Of a stretch of DNA of 64,000 nt, positions 27,786 to 38,420 are shown piece after piece. The translations under genes and the position numbers were made by a program. This DNA is from Nostoc sp. TCL240-02. Lineage in GTDB: Bacteria; Cyanobacteriota; Cyanobacteriia; Cyanobacteriales; Nostocaceae. The first letter of the stretch is position 1. Each line of letters starts with the position of its first letter. Below the pieces are notes generated by a model. That model did not search any database, was not told where the DNA came from, and saw nothing but the letters and a program-made list of their open reading frames with translations. The DNA is taken from the NCBI RefSeq assembly GCF_013343235.1, contig NZ_CP040094.1, forward strand, positions 63,501-127,500, given 5' to 3'.

Positions 27786-30728
27786 ATGCTTCATCCAGTT
27801 CTGCCACCCAATCCGCCTCCTATCCTCGAATCTTTACAACCTGTAAATCCCACCTCATCTGCTAGTCATACAAAGTTTCTTTCAGTTGTAGAAACTGGAA
27901 TGCAGGAAAAGACAGACAAATCTAAGCAGTCCAAGGATTTGCCTGAATTGTCGATTGCGGGTGACACCAAAAGTAATTCGCCATTGCCAACTCCCATTAA
28001 TTCAACTCAGGATGACTCAGTAGTTGCCGAAACTTCCTCTGTACTCCATCCACCAGAAACCTTCCCACCAGAAATTTCCCCCATTACCGACTCTGAAAGT
28101 GCTGAACTTTTGGGGCGATCGCTGCTGGTTGGTTATCCAACGCAGGATATTAAAACCTCTAATGGCTATCCGAGCGTCGAACGCCGCCGCTTAGAGCTTC
28201 TCCTAAGAGCGGCGTTACGCAAACGGGAGACGCAAACAGAAGCCACTGCATTGCCAAAAAAAGTTGGAGCGGAGCCTTCCCTAAATGCAAAACCTGAATC
28301 TTCTCAAAAACTCGGTGAGCAAGATCTAACGACAAGCCCTTCTCTACGAGAGGCTGCGCCAACGGGTTCGGGGGTTCGCAATCGATGGGAACCGCCAAGA
28401 CTGCGACCCCCTCACCGCTTTGCATCTACGCTAAATCCCAATTCTATTGCTAGAGAAAAACAAACCTTTTTGGACTCTCTACGATTTAACTATAGGGTCT
28501 CTCCAAGTCCTCTTGTCGCCCAATCTCCGCCTTCTATTCCAGTTGTCCCAAAGGTTACAACCAGCAATAAGTTAGTTGAATCCAAGGCGGAAATTTTAGC
28601 TAAGAAGTTAGCCCAGCAAAAACAGCTAAGTAACATTACTGCGCCACAGTCTTCCCAAAGAGACAATATCTCTCTATCTGCTGCCGATCTTGCACCAAGT
28701 TCTCAATCAGTACAAAATTTTATAAAATTCCAGTCTCGTAACCCGACAAAGCAACTTTCAACGCCCATCACTGTAGAATTCAGTTCCCAAGTCCAACAAC
28801 AAACTCAAGCGCCAACATCTACACCACCAGTAAATACCACCAATCAGCCACAAGCACCAGCTAGCAAACCGCCAGCCCAACCGAGAATTGTAGAAGTCAC
28901 TTCAGATCGGCAAGAGTATGACGAGCAACGGCGAATTATTACAGCTGTTGGAAATGTCGTTGTGCGATTTGATGGGGCGGTGGTGGATGCCGATCGCTTG
29001 CAAGTTAATTTAGACAACTTAATTGCTGCGGGGGAAGGCAACGTAACTTTAACCAGGGGCGATCAAATACTTCGTGGGCAACGCTTTACCTATAACTTTG
29101 TTCAAGATAATGGAGAACTCTTAAATGGTAGAGGAGAAATTTATGTGCCCTCAGCACAAACAGATTTTGCTTTCTCACCCATAGATGCAACTGCTGGTGG
29201 AGTAACAAAACGTCCGCCTAGCGATCGCATTCGAGCCAATCAGCCCCTTTCTGGTGTAAGCAGCCCTGGACAACTTGATTTTACAGTCGGGGGTCAAGCT
29301 GATGCTAGCAACCTCTCACCCCCAAAAACAGGAGGTGTAGTCAATCGGCTCAGATTTGAAGCTGAACACATTGACTTCTATCCGCAAGGCTGGCAAGCAA
29401 GGGATGTCCGTATCACCAACGATCCTTTTTCGCCTCCAGAACTAGAGTTACGCGCAGATACAGTAACTCTGACACGAGAAACACCTTTGGTAGACCGCAT
29501 TAGAACACAGCGACAACGTTTGGTATTGGATCAAAGAATCTCCTTACCAATTCCGGTGAATCAGCAGACGATTGACCGTCGGGAGCGGGACGTTACACCT
29601 GCAATAGTTTCTCCCGGCTATGATGGAGATAAGCGGGGTGGTTTGTATATTGAGCGTGGCTTTCCAGTGATCGATACAGAGAAGACAAGCTGGACGATCA
29701 CGCCTCAGTTATTAGTACAGAGAGGTGTGCAAGAAGGTACGGGTAACTTAGGCTCATTGTTTGCTGTCAAGACAAAGGTAAATTCTGTTTTGAGTCCACG
29801 AGCAGTAATTCAAGGAACTGGGGAGTTAACCAGTTTTGACTTAGACAAGGTGGAAGACAATTTGCGGGTGAATTTGGGATTGCGTCAGATAATAGGCACT
29901 TCCCTTCCCCATCTCTTGAATGTGCAATATAATTACCGCGATCGCCTCTACAACGGTACTCTCGGCTTTCAAACTGTCCAGAGCAGTTTTGGTGGCATTA
30001 TTACCTCTCCTGTGATTCCTTTAGGAAAAAGTGGCATTAACCTAACCTATCAGGGAAGCGCTCAGTATATCGATGCCAATACCGATCGCCAAGACTTACT
30101 AGAACCCATACGCGAAAACGATCGCATTTCACTAGGTCGTTTCCAAGCTAGTGCTGACCTCAGTACTGGGGTGTTACTGTGGCAAGGAAAACCATTACCG
30201 CCCACTGCCACTGAGGGATTACGATACACGGCTAATCCTGTAGTTCCTTACTTGCAAGCGATCGCTGGACTTACAGGCACTACGAGTTATTACACCAATG
30301 GTGATAACCAAAGCACTCTAACTCCTAGAATTGGTTTACAAGGACAAATTGGTCATTTTTCTCGCCCTTTTTTCGACTACACTGCCTTTAATATTACTTA
30401 CTCTCAAGGCTTAAACAACGGATTATCACCCTTTTTGTTTGATCGCTCCGTTGATAACAAAGTTTTGACTGCTGGGATATCACAGCAAATCTATGGCCCT
30501 TTTCGCTTAGGCTTTCAAACATCTGTTAACTTGGATACTGGTAGAGAAACCAGTACTGACTACATTTTAGAATATAGCCGTCGTACCTATGGCATCACCT
30601 TGCGTTACAATCCAGTGTTGGAATTAGGCGGCTTTAGCATCCGAATTAGTGATTTTAACTGGGGTGGCGGCACTGATCCATTTTCTGAAGTTAAGCCAGT
30701 AGTAAACGGTGTGCAACAGAATTATTAA
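27786..30728 (+). CDS. DUF3769 outer-membrane protein, LptD-like
   Basis: 980 residues from ATG 27786 (TTG 27762 is less likely). After a long Pro/Ser/Thr-rich, probably disordered region (~1-370) comes an LptA/OstA-like beta-jellyroll (VEVTSDRQEYDEQRRIITAVGNVVVRFDG ... VDADRLQVNLDN ... GEGNVTLTRGDQILRGQRFTYNF), then a long beta-barrel region ending with alternating aromatic strands. This is the cyanobacterial counterpart of LptD, expected to insert LPS into the outer membrane. The disordered part contains at least two segments (28168-28232, 28330-28384) with the sequence of dispersed GC-rich repeats, tolerated in frame. Confidence 0.88.
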   Translation: MLHPVLPPNPPPILESLQPVNPTSSASHTKFLSVVETGMQEKTDKSKQSKDLPELSIAGDTKSNSPLPTPINSTQDDSVVAETSSVLHPPETFPPEISPITDSESAELLGRSLLVGYPTQDIKTSNGYPSVERRRLELLLRAALRKRETQTEATALPKKVGAEPSLNAKPESSQKLGEQDLTTSPSLREAAPTGSGVRNRWEPPRLRPPHRFASTLNPNSIAREKQTFLDSLRFNYRVSPSPLVAQSPPSIPVVPKVTTSNKLVESKAEILAKKLAQQKQLSNITAPQSSQRDNISLSAADLAPSSQSVQNFIKFQSRNPTKQLSTPITVEFSSQVQQQTQAPTSTPPVNTTNQPQAPASKPPAQPRIVEVTSDRQEYDEQRRIITAVGNVVVRFDGAVVDADRLQVNLDNLIAAGEGNVTLTRGDQILRGQRFTYNFVQDNGELLNGRGEIYVPSAQTDFAFSPIDATAGGVTKRPPSDRIRANQPLSGVSSPGQLDFTVGGQADASNLSPPKTGGVVNRLRFEAEHIDFYPQGWQARDVRITNDPFSPPELELRADTVTLTRETPLVDRIRTQRQRLVLDQRISLPIPVNQQTIDRRERDVTPAIVSPGYDGDKRGGLYIERGFPVIDTEKTSWTITPQLLVQRGVQEGTGNLGSLFAVKTKVNSVLSPRAVIQGTGELTSFDLDKVEDNLRVNLGLRQIIGTSLPHLLNVQYNYRDRLYNGTLGFQTVQSSFGGIITSPVIPLGKSGINLTYQGSAQYIDANTDRQDLLEPIRENDRISLGRFQASADLSTGVLLWQGKPLPPTATEGLRYTANPVVPYLQAIAGLTGTTSYYTNGDNQSTLTPRIGLQGQIGHFSRPFFDYTAFNITYSQGLNNGLSPFLFDRSVDNKVLTAGISQQIYGPFRLGFQTSVNLDTGRETSTDYILEYSRRTYGITLRYNPVLELGGFSIRISDFNWGGGTDPFSEVKPVVNGVQQNY

Positions 30729-31284
30729 TAAAAGGTTGTTTGAAAAGTATTTTGCTGTAACTTTAGGCACTTTTAGACGTGATAAATCGCGTCTCTACAT
30801 GAGGGCTTTCTGGCTTATCCCAAGCGTATTTGGATAAAACTAAAACTGGATCTGACTTGTGTGTACACCGTAGCCTTAAAAAAGGGGGAACCGGAATCAA
30901 AGTCCCCCTTAGAAAGCAGGGCTGATTCATTCGATCTCTTAGGATTTTGTCAAGAGTATGAGTCAAAAATTTGCTTGAGTGGGAAAAAGAAAAACTACCA
31001 CCTCAACCAGCACATTTAAGTGCGTTCACCATTTTCTTGCCCAATCAGATTTTTTAGTCACCTGTTTTTTTTGCTTGGAACGCTTGTAAATCAGCGCCTT
31101 TTAGGGAATGAAACAGCCCTGCCCTTAGAAAGGGGAATTTAGGAGGATATAGAACTTTTGATACCGACAAGAGGACTTTTCAAAGATCCTCTAAGAAGGA
31201 TTCAGAATTCTGAATAACCATCATCAAGTTGCTAAAATTTCTGCTTGTGGAAGAATAAATCCGCATAGTATTGAAGGTGCAGCC
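30729..31284. repeat. Intergenic region with several palindromic repeats
   Basis: No gene supported. 30770-30800 contains an ACGTGATAAATCGCGTCTC segment common in Nostoc intergenic DNA. 30880-30910 carries AAGGGGGAACC ... AGTCCCCCTT arms, and 30915-31140 has GCAGGGCTG / CAGCCCTGC arms as in small non-autonomous elements. Confidence 0.55.
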
Positions 31285-31563
31285 TCACATAGAATCGGTA
31301 TGAGGAATCGCACAATTGGTTGATGCACCCCCAGGTATTCTCAGGTTGGCATAGTCGCCGCTTAATTGAACACGTGAAGGTGGTTGGTGTAGGACTGCAC
31401 AGCATCTTTGAACTGCGGCTTGATATTGTCGCCATTGCTTACGGATTGCAATACTGGCGGCATCGTTACCTAAGTCAGAAAATCTTAGCCCAGCCCGAAT
31501 TAGCCAAGATTCTACATCAGTTGTTTCACCCAGTATTTCTGGAATGGCATTAATTTTTTCCAT
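31285..31563 (-). CDS. Hypothetical protein, possibly with an altered C terminus
   Basis: 92 residues from ATG 31563. The first ~78 residues (MEKINAIPEILGETTDVESW, then AGLRFSDLGNDAASIAIRKQWRQYQAAVQRCCAVL) look like a genuine helical protein. The last ~14 (ASTNCAIPHTDSM) come from DNA resembling a dispersed repeat, so the original C terminus may have been replaced. I recognise no family. Confidence 0.45.
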   Translation of the reverse strand: MEKINAIPEILGETTDVESWLIRAGLRFSDLGNDAASIAIRKQWRQYQAAVQRCCAVLHQPPSRVQLSGDYANLRIPGGASTNCAIPHTDSM

Positions 31564-31782
31564 GAGTAATATCTTTTATGCATATTTAAAATTGGTCATT
31601 TAACTTTAAGAAAAACTATTGATAATAGCCAATATAATTGGTTATCAAAATCATAAATAAAAATGATTAAAAATATGTCATATCTGAGTATGGATGCTCA
31701 GATATGACAGAATAAGTTCTATGACGGCTGGTAAACATCATTCCTTTAGCTTGCGAATAAGCTGTCTCCTAGCTCGTAATCA

Positions 31783-32295
31783 CTAGAAGCGATAGCCTAA
31801 TCCAGCTTGGAAGCTGACAGCATCAGCATCACTGTTTTTGTAGGCATCAATGCCCCATTTAGTATCGCCATAAGCAATGACATTATTGCTAACTTCTGAT
31901 TCAATACCAAGGGTGACTACAGGTGCATTCTGATTGCCTAATGGGGTTTTTTGACCTTCGTCAGTTACAAAAGAATAACCACCACCGAAGTAAACGTTAG
32001 TGTTTCTGGCGATAGGCGCATCGTAAGTCACGATGGGCATAATTGCAGCAGCATCACCACCATACAGTACAGAACCCCGCAGTGAAACAGGTGTATTGGG
32101 AACGGCGTAACGTCCTTGAATATTACCGCCAATTTGTGCTTCATCGTTTCCTTGTCCACCACTGGTTGCACCAACTGCAACACCAGCACCAATATAATTA
32201 CCGTTTGTACCGGCTGTTTGAGCAGAAGCAATTCCTGCCGAGAGGACAATGGAAGCAACAGCAAGTGCAGAGGCAGCTAATTTTGTAAGTTTCAT
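31783..32295 (-). CDS. Exported small outer-membrane beta-barrel-like protein
   Basis: 170 residues from ATG 32295, selected because it gives a standard signal peptide (MKLTKLAASALAVASIVLSAG, cleavage after ASA) with GAGAA upstream; the frame extends to 32328 without reason. The mature part is Gly- and strand-rich (YIGAGVAVGATSGG, IQGRYAVPNTPVSLRGSVLYGG, NVYFGGGYSFV) and ends in AGLGYRF, the C-terminal Phe typical of outer-membrane barrels. Probably an eight-strand OmpW/OprF-like barrel; function unknown. Confidence 0.78.
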   Translation of the reverse strand: MKLTKLAASALAVASIVLSAGIASAQTAGTNGNYIGAGVAVGATSGGQGNDEAQIGGNIQGRYAVPNTPVSLRGSVLYGGDAAAIMPIVTYDAPIARNTNVYFGGGYSFVTDEGQKTPLGNQNAPVVTLGIESEVSNNVIAYGDTKWGIDAYKNSDADAVSFQAGLGYRF

Positions 32296-32610
32296 AGAAT
32301 TATTCTCACTAGAGTTAGGTAAAATCAATGTTCTCTAGTACTAGAATCTCTTTTTTTACAAAATGTAACCTCGCACACCTGGTTCACCCTACTGGCTGAA
32401 TTATTTCTCACCCACTTGGGTGTACTAACTGAAATATTTAATTGAAGAATTCAGGATTCAGAATTTAGGAGTCAGAATAAGAAAATGGAAGATTCAGATC
32501 CACCACCCTCTTGTCTTTACGCTACGCTATCTGCTTTTTCTGACTCCAAGTTCATGCTGTTAGCGGGGCGTTTAGCCCATTCTGACTCCTGACTTCTATT
32601 TAAATAACAG
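32296..32610. other. Intergenic region before the porin-like gene
   Basis: About 315 bases downstream of murJ and upstream of the porin-like gene. 32345-32420 contains TCACCC/GGGTGT-like arms similar to those at 25238-25272. 32446-32596 contains ATTCAGGATTCAGAATT-type direct repeats and a GCGGGGCGTTTAGCCC segment common in Nostoc intergenic DNA. No gene. Confidence 0.45.
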
Positions 32611-34215
32611 TTATTTCTTCAAAAAGCGTTGACGTAGGCGAGATGTAAAAATATTCACCTCTGGTATTTTCATCCAAGAAGCGATCGCAGCAAACACCGC
32701 AATCCCTACAAAACCAGATACACACAATTGCAACACCAAAATCAGTAAACCCGTTTTACCTAGTAATTGCTGAGAACCAACCAATGTACCATAGCTTGCT
32801 AACCCAGCTACCACGCTACCAGCAGCCAAACCCAAAATCGGCAAACCCCATTCACGCCAAGGTAAACCGTTGAGTTTGCGATCGAGCAACCATAACAGCA
32901 TCAACATTGAGCTACAATTTACACCCACTGTTGCCAACACCAAACCGGGAGCGCCAAAAGGTTTAACGAAAAACCAATCTAATAAGATATTGAGCAAGAT
33001 GTTAAAAATACTGATGCGAAAAGGTGTCTGTCCATCACCTAAAGCGTAGAACACCCGCACCAAAACATCACGTCCCAAATAGACAAACATCCCAATTCCG
33101 TAAGCGACTAGCAACGATGAAACTAGCTCTGTGGCTTCTGGTTTGAAAGCACCGCGTTCATATACCACCTGCACAATGGGTACAGATAATGCCACCATCA
33201 ATGCCCCTAGCGGTAGCATGGTGAAGGCAGTGAGTAGCAGTCCTTGGCGAATGCGTAATTTTAAATCTGGCCAATTTTCGGGGCTAGCAAGCCTAGCAAA
33301 TATCGGTAACAGAGGCAGTAAAATGATATTAGAAATAATCCCCAAGGGAGTTTGGACTAATAGATTCGCATAGTTAAATCCTGCCGCAGCACCAGGGATA
33401 GGACTAGCAAAATAAAGGTCAGTGGCGACATTAATTGGCATCATTCCAGAAGAAACTGTTGCTGGAGTCATAATTCTAATGACTTCTTGAACACCTGGGG
33501 ATTTAAAATCAAACCGCAGGCGTAATGTGCCTAATCCTAACCGCCACTGGACAATTAGCTGCACTAACCACTGAAGAACTGCTCCTGCTAAGGTTCCCCA
33601 AGCTAAGACCATTCCACCAATTAAAGCGTACTCCGGTTTAATAATATCCTTGCCCAATTGCATCGCCAGGATACCAAGACCGATAACAACGGTAATACTA
33701 GATAATAAGGGACTAATGGAAAGTAACCAATATTGATTGGCTGCGTTGAGAGTACCGAAGCCGATGCCAATTAAACCGGCAAATAAAGCCATTGGTGCCA
33801 TAATGCGGAGTTGTTGAATGGCGATCGCTCTGGTTGTCTCTTGCAACCCATGACCGACTATATCAACGATCGCATCCGCAAATAAAACTTGAGCAACTGT
33901 CACCAGCAACAGCAATCCAGCCACTAGCGTTGTCACGGTTTCCACTAGGGGAGCCGCTTCTTCTCGCCGCCGCTTGGCTAAAACGCTGACGAGCGCACTG
34001 TGTAATGGCCCATTGACACCACCGAGTAAGATCAACAGAAAACCAGGGATAATATAGGCGTAGCTATAGGCGGTAGCAGCAGCACCAACACCAAAAGCCG
34101 CAGCGATCGCTTGCTGCCGCACTAAACCGAAGACTTTACTAATTAATGTGGCTGCGGCAACAATGCCAGCAATTCCAGCGAAAGAACGAGAGGGTTTTTG
34201 GTCTTGTTGTGTCAC
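32611..34215 (-). CDS. murJ: Lipid II flippase MurJ (MviN)
   Basis: 534 residues, a normal length, with about 14 hydrophobic segments. Family signature near the start: TLISKVFGLVRQQAIAAAFGVGAAATAYSYAYIIP, then LLGGVNGPLHSALVSVL, NYANLLVQTPLGIISNIILLPLLPIFAR and VVYERGAFKPEAT. It flips lipid II across the plasma membrane for peptidoglycan synthesis and is part of the MOP superfamily. The start ATG 34215 gives the usual charged N terminus followed by the first helix. It stands as a single gene. Confidence 0.95.
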   Translation of the reverse strand: MTQQDQKPSRSFAGIAGIVAAATLISKVFGLVRQQAIAAAFGVGAAATAYSYAYIIPGFLLILLGGVNGPLHSALVSVLAKRRREEAAPLVETVTTLVAGLLLLVTVAQVLFADAIVDIVGHGLQETTRAIAIQQLRIMAPMALFAGLIGIGFGTLNAANQYWLLSISPLLSSITVVIGLGILAMQLGKDIIKPEYALIGGMVLAWGTLAGAVLQWLVQLIVQWRLGLGTLRLRFDFKSPGVQEVIRIMTPATVSSGMMPINVATDLYFASPIPGAAAGFNYANLLVQTPLGIISNIILLPLLPIFARLASPENWPDLKLRIRQGLLLTAFTMLPLGALMVALSVPIVQVVYERGAFKPEATELVSSLLVAYGIGMFVYLGRDVLVRVFYALGDGQTPFRISIFNILLNILLDWFFVKPFGAPGLVLATVGVNCSSMLMLLWLLDRKLNGLPWREWGLPILGLAAGSVVAGLASYGTLVGSQQLLGKTGLLILVLQLCVSGFVGIAVFAAIASWMKIPEVNIFTSRLRQRFLKK

Positions 34216-34732
34216 GAATAATACCCGACAACTCTTACAGAGTGCATACTTTAAAACATTTAACCTGAAATTCCGCAGTCTGTCAGGTAAATTTTGGCAA
34301 ATCAGTCATTAGTTTATAGTCATTTTAAGTGCGATGCCTGCGATCGCAATGTGAAATTAATCGAATTAGCTCTTAGTACGGGCTAGAGCCGCTTCCTAAA
34401 AACCTTGAATTATTCATATCTTTTGTTGTAAGTAAATTGGCGCGAAAAAACTCAAGTATATTACGAAACGTAAATAGGCTTAAAATCTTTACTAATGACC
34501 AATGACAAAGGACAAATGACAGCTTTAGCTAGTTAGCCTTAATTGCGCCGACCTACTTATACAAGCCAAAATTATTTTTTAAACCATTACGAGGATAGAT
34601 CGAGAAAGGGGAACTATAACAATAGCCAGCTTCTAGGAAATAGTTTAAAAATGTAAAAATTTGCAGTTTTGAACTGTTTTTGATTCATGAAGTTTGGTAT
34701 TAGGAACCCTTGTATAAATAAAATCCAGAGCA
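34216..34732. repeat. Divergent intergenic region containing a dispersed repeat
   Basis: Between murJ (minus) and the GAF kinase (plus). 34497-34561 (GACAAAGGACAAATGACAG ... ATTGCGCCGACCTACTTA) is nearly the same as the segment at 9842-9899. The remainder is AT-rich, with HIP1 sites near 34340. No gene. Confidence 0.6.
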
Positions 34733-37700
34733 ATGGAACCCAATTCAAATTTCACAAAAAATCAACTTCTATTGTCAAGCGCTCAACTTCAAGAGCAACT
34801 AGATCAACAAAAGGCTCTGGCGAGTGTAATTGTCCGAATTCGGGAGTCTCTTGACTTAGAAACGATTTTTCAAACTACCGCTACAGAAGTACGTCTACTG
34901 CTCAATGCTGACCGTGTAGCAGTCTTTCAGTTTGACCTAGAAAAAGACTGGGAAGGAAAATTTGTTTCTGAAGATGTTGCACCTGGTTGGACTTCGGCGT
35001 TAGAAGTAAAAGTTTACGACCATTGCTTTGGAGAACAATTTGCTTCCAGTTATCAACAAGGTCGAGTCCAAGCAGTAGCAGATATTTACAATGCCGGACT
35101 GAGTGGTTGCCATGCCGCAATTTTGACTAAATTTCAGGTCAAGGCCAATCTCGTTGTCCCTTTATCGCGCCAGAAAGAACTGTGGGGATTGCTTTGCATT
35201 CATCAGTGCAGTGAGGCTCGTAACTGGAAAGAATCAGAAATTGAATTTATACGTCAAATTGCTGACCATCTGACAGTTGCGATTCAACAAGCAAAGCATC
35301 TTCACGAAGTGCAATTACAAGCTGCAAAATTGGCTCAAGCGGTTCAACGCGACCAAGTAATTGCTCAGATTGTCGATAAAATTCGCTCACCCCTTGATAT
35401 TGAAACCATCTTTAAAACCACAACTCAAGAAATACGCAAGCTACTGCAAGCCGATCGAGTTGCCATCTTTAGCTTTAATGCCGATTGGAGTGGTAACTTT
35501 GTTGCTGAATCATTTGTTGAAGGTTGGACTCCCGTAGTTGGCGTTCAGCCTGCGATCGCTGATACTTATTTACAACAGACACAAGGCGGACGTTATGTTG
35601 ACAACGAGACATTTACAGTCAATGACATTTACCAAGCTGGATTAACAGACTGTCATGTAACCCTGTTGGAGCAATTCCAGGCAAAAGCCTTTGCAACTGC
35701 CCCTATTCTCCAAGGAGACAAACTTTGGGGAGTCATTGCTGCTTACCAAAACGCTTCACCCAGACAGTGGCAATCTTATGAAGTCGAATCACTAACCAAA
35801 ATTGGCACACAAATTGGTGTGGCACTGCGACACTATAAGTTGCTGGCACACGCTCAGTACCAAGCAGAGCAACAAAAGACATTAACTAGCGTGATTACTC
35901 GAATTCGAGAGTCCCTAGATTTAGATACAATCTTCCAAACAACTGTCACAGAGGCGCGGAAAATGCTGCAAGCAGACCGAGTGGCAGTCTTTCGGTTTGA
36001 CCCACAAAAAGATTGGGAAGGAGAATTTATTTCTGAGGATGTTGTTGCTGAGTGTAACTCGGTAACAGCAGAAAAAGTTTATGATTATTGCTTCGGTGAA
36101 AACTTTGTATCCCTTTATGCACAGGGTCGGGTAAATGCGATCGCTGATATTTATCAAGCAAAGTTTCCAGGTTGCTACATCCAAATTCTAGAAAAATTTC
36201 AAGTGCGGGCAAATTTGGTCGCACCTCTATTGAAAAAAGGTGAACTTTGGGGATTGCTGTGTATTCATCAATGTACTGCTTCTCGTCACTGGCAACCCTC
36301 TGAAATTGAATTTACCAGTCAAATAGCCGAGCAATTGGGAGTTGCATTAAAACAGGATTCTTATTTTAAACAAGTTCAAATGCAGGTTGTCCAGTTAGCA
36401 GAAGCCACTGAACGCGAGAAAGCAATGGAACGTCAAGAATTGCTGGCTGCAACTATTGATAAAATTCGCCAATCGCTTGATATTAAAACTATTTTTAGAA
36501 CCACTACTCAAGCGGTGCGAGAGTTACTCGAAGTCGAGCGAGTTGCAATCTACCGCTTCAACGCGGATTGGAGCGGTAAATTTGTGGCAGATTCCTTTAA
36601 AGATGGTTGGAAACCTGTTGCACAAGCCCAATCAATGATTCTAAAAACCTTTGAGGGTACAGACGACGATAACGAACTTCCGCGCAATGAAACTTTTGTT
36701 CCCATTCGACAAGGCGAAAAATTATGGGGATTATTGGTTGCTTATCAAAATTCGCAACCGCGCTATTGGAAAGAGGAAGAAATCAATTTACTAGCTCAAG
36801 TAGCTGTGCAATTTGGAATTGCTATTCAGCAAGCAGAATTACTCGAACAAACTAAACGTCAAACCTTAGAACTAACTCAAACTCTGCAAGAATTAAAACA
36901 AACTCAGACCCGGTTAATTCAGGGTGAAAAAATGGCAGGTTTAGGACAACTACTTGCTGGAGTCGCTCATGAAATCAACAATCCTGTGAGTTTTATTTTT
37001 GGCAATCTTATACATTTAAATGAATATATTCAAGAACTACTGAATACAGTGGAAATTTACCGTCAAAACTTCTCTCTACCGCCAACTGTCCAAGAAAAAA
37101 TTGACAATAATGATTTGGATTTTATCATCGAAGATTTACCCAAAACTCTTGATTCAATGAAAATAGGAACAGAGCGAATTCATGATATTGTACTATCACT
37201 GCGAAACTTCTCTCGTACAGATGAAGCTGAATTGAAGGCAGTAGATATTCATGAGGGATTAGATAGTACTTTGCTGATTTTAGGGCATCGGCTCAAAAAC
37301 AATAATGAACGCCCAGCTATTGAGATTGTTAAAGAATATGCTACTTTATCTTTACTCGAATGCTATCCCTCACAATTAAATCAAGTGTTTATGAATCTGT
37401 TGAGTAACAGTATTGATGCATTAGAGGAAAAGTTTAAAGCTATACAGCAAAGATATTTGAAGTTATCTCAGAGGTGTCCGATGATACCTTTGACTATCTG
37501 GATTAGTACGCAAACTATTAATAACCAGATTGTAATTAGAATAGCTGATAATGGTCTGGGAATTCCAGAAGAAGTGCGATCGCATATATTTGATCCCTTC
37601 TTCACTACTAAAGGGCCAGGTAAAGGTACTGGGTTAGGATTGTCTATCAGTTATCAAATAGTAGTTGAAAAACATCATGGTCAAATTAAATGTTCCTCTA

Positions 37701-37750
37701 AACCAGGAGAAGGAACAGAGTTTTTAATTGAAATTCCTAGCAGTAATTAG
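34733..37750 (+). CDS. Four-GAF sensor histidine kinase
   Basis: 1005 residues. There are four tandem GAF domains at about 20-190, 205-370, 385-550 and 570-705; repeats 1 and 3 are close copies, as are 2 and 4 ([21 protein letters not shown] versus [21 protein letters not shown]). The fourth is shortened. A coiled linker leads to the H-box [11 protein letters not shown]-box [18 protein letters not shown]1 ADNGLGIP and G2 [10 protein letters not shown]. There is no membrane segment or receiver. GAF domains of this type in cyanobacteria may bind bilins or small ligands; I see the C-containing stretches ([12 protein letters not shown]) but cannot assert a chromophore. No regulator gene is adjacent. 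Confidence 0.93.
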   Translation: MEPNSNFTKNQLLLSSAQLQEQLDQQKALASVIVRIRESLDLETIFQTTATEVRLLLNADRVAVFQFDLEKDWEGKFVSEDVAPGWTSALEVKVYDHCFGEQFASSYQQGRVQAVADIYNAGLSGCHAAILTKFQVKANLVVPLSRQKELWGLLCIHQCSEARNWKESEIEFIRQIADHLTVAIQQAKHLHEVQLQAAKLAQAVQRDQVIAQIVDKIRSPLDIETIFKTTTQEIRKLLQADRVAIFSFNADWSGNFVAESFVEGWTPVVGVQPAIADTYLQQTQGGRYVDNETFTVNDIYQAGLTDCHVTLLEQFQAKAFATAPILQGDKLWGVIAAYQNASPRQWQSYEVESLTKIGTQIGVALRHYKLLAHAQYQAEQQKTLTSVITRIRESLDLDTIFQTTVTEARKMLQADRVAVFRFDPQKDWEGEFISEDVVAECNSVTAEKVYDYCFGENFVSLYAQGRVNAIADIYQAKFPGCYIQILEKFQVRANLVAPLLKKGELWGLLCIHQCTASRHWQPSEIEFTSQIAEQLGVALKQDSYFKQVQMQVVQLAEATEREKAMERQELLAATIDKIRQSLDIKTIFRTTTQAVRELLEVERVAIYRFNADWSGKFVADSFKDGWKPVAQAQSMILKTFEGTDDDNELPRNETFVPIRQGEKLWGLLVAYQNSQPRYWKEEEINLLAQVAVQFGIAIQQAELLEQTKRQTLELTQTLQELKQTQTRLIQGEKMAGLGQLLAGVAHEINNPVSFIFGNLIHLNEYIQELLNTVEIYRQNFSLPPTVQEKIDNNDLDFIIEDLPKTLDSMKIGTERIHDIVLSLRNFSRTDEAELKAVDIHEGLDSTLLILGHRLKNNNERPAIEIVKEYATLSLLECYPSQLNQVFMNLLSNSIDALEEKFKAIQQRYLKLSQRCPMIPLTIWISTQTINNQIVIRIADNGLGIPEEVRSHIFDPFFTTKGPGKGTGLGLSISYQIVVEKHHGQIKCSSKPGEGTEFLIEIPSSN

Positions 37751-37822
37751 AGGCGACTGGTTTTTAACAATTCTCAGTCAATCGGTAGAATATCTCTTTT
37801 TTATGCTCAACGCTGAGATTCT

Positions 37823-38329
37823 TTACTTACAACCCAAACTATCTCGCGTTGACATACTCGTAACTGGATTTACGCCATCGGCTCTTTCACACATTAGTGA
37901 TACTTGATAGCGGTCAATTAAAGCGTCGGTGAAATCAGCGCCTGTAATTTCGGCATCGAAAAAACGGCTGCGGGTCAAAGTTGCTTCTGTAAAAATGGCA
38001 TTTTTCAGGTTAGCACCATCCATAGTTGCGCGATCGACTAAAGCGCCGCTCAAGTTCGCGCCTTCCAAATTTGCTTTTAACAAAACTCCTTTAGTGAGAA
38101 TTGCGTTGGTTAAATTCGCCCCTTGGAAATTCGTCCCCCGCATTTCTGCTGCTACAAAGGTCACACCTGCCAAATCAGCATGAGAAAAGTCACGATTTTC
38201 TAAATTTATATTGTTGTAGTTAATTGTATTGAGTTGAGCAAAAGCAGGTTTCGGATTCAGTATTATCCAGCAAAATGCTAGTATCAAAATCCCAATCAAA
38301 CCCAAAAATCGCAGTAAAATCTTTTTCAT
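37823..38329 (-). CDS. Exported pentapeptide-repeat protein
   Basis: 168 residues from ATG 38329, chosen because it gives a signal peptide (MKKILLRFLGLIGILILAFC, then PKPAFA). The mature part is made of A(D/N)LxX pentapeptides (NLENRDFSHADLAGVTF, ANLEGANLSGALVDRATMDGANLKNAIFTEATL) that form a right-handed quadrilateral helix, ending with a Cys-containing tail (SLMCERADGV, DSLGCK). Likely in the thylakoid lumen or periplasm. The function of such proteins in cyanobacteria is mostly unknown. It lies upstream of, and on the same strand as, the LCP gene's 3' end. Confidence 0.85.
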   Translation of the reverse strand: MKKILLRFLGLIGILILAFCWIILNPKPAFAQLNTINYNNINLENRDFSHADLAGVTFVAAEMRGTNFQGANLTNAILTKGVLLKANLEGANLSGALVDRATMDGANLKNAIFTEATLTRSRFFDAEITGADFTDALIDRYQVSLMCERADGVNPVTSMSTRDSLGCK

Positions 38330-38383
38330 AACTTTATTATTTTTCAGTAGTCCGTTGTCATTAGTCCTTTGTCCTTTGTTAGT

Positions 38384-38415
38384 TAACAATGACTAATGAC
38401 TAATGACTAATGACT
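38384..38415. repeat. Tandem heptanucleotide repeat
   Basis: Four or more head-to-tail copies of AATGACT/ACTAATG lie between the LCP and pentapeptide genes. This is an STRR-type array, not a CRISPR. Confidence 0.8.
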
Positions 38416-38420
38416 CTTGC

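Noticed and set aside
30763..30966. 67-codon minus-strand ORF after the LptD-like gene
   Set aside because: Composed of dispersed repeat segments; no start context or domain.
34733..37750. Phytochrome-like bilin-binding assignment for the GAF kinase
   Set aside because: GAF repeats resemble phytochrome-related ones, but I cannot place the chromophore Cys with confidence, so no light-sensing claim is made.
38384..38415. Possible CRISPR array (regular short repeats)
   Set aside because: The units are seven-base head-to-tail repeats without spacers; this is an STRR. The similar arrays at 8740, 27161 and 59465 are also STRRs. No cas gene is present.
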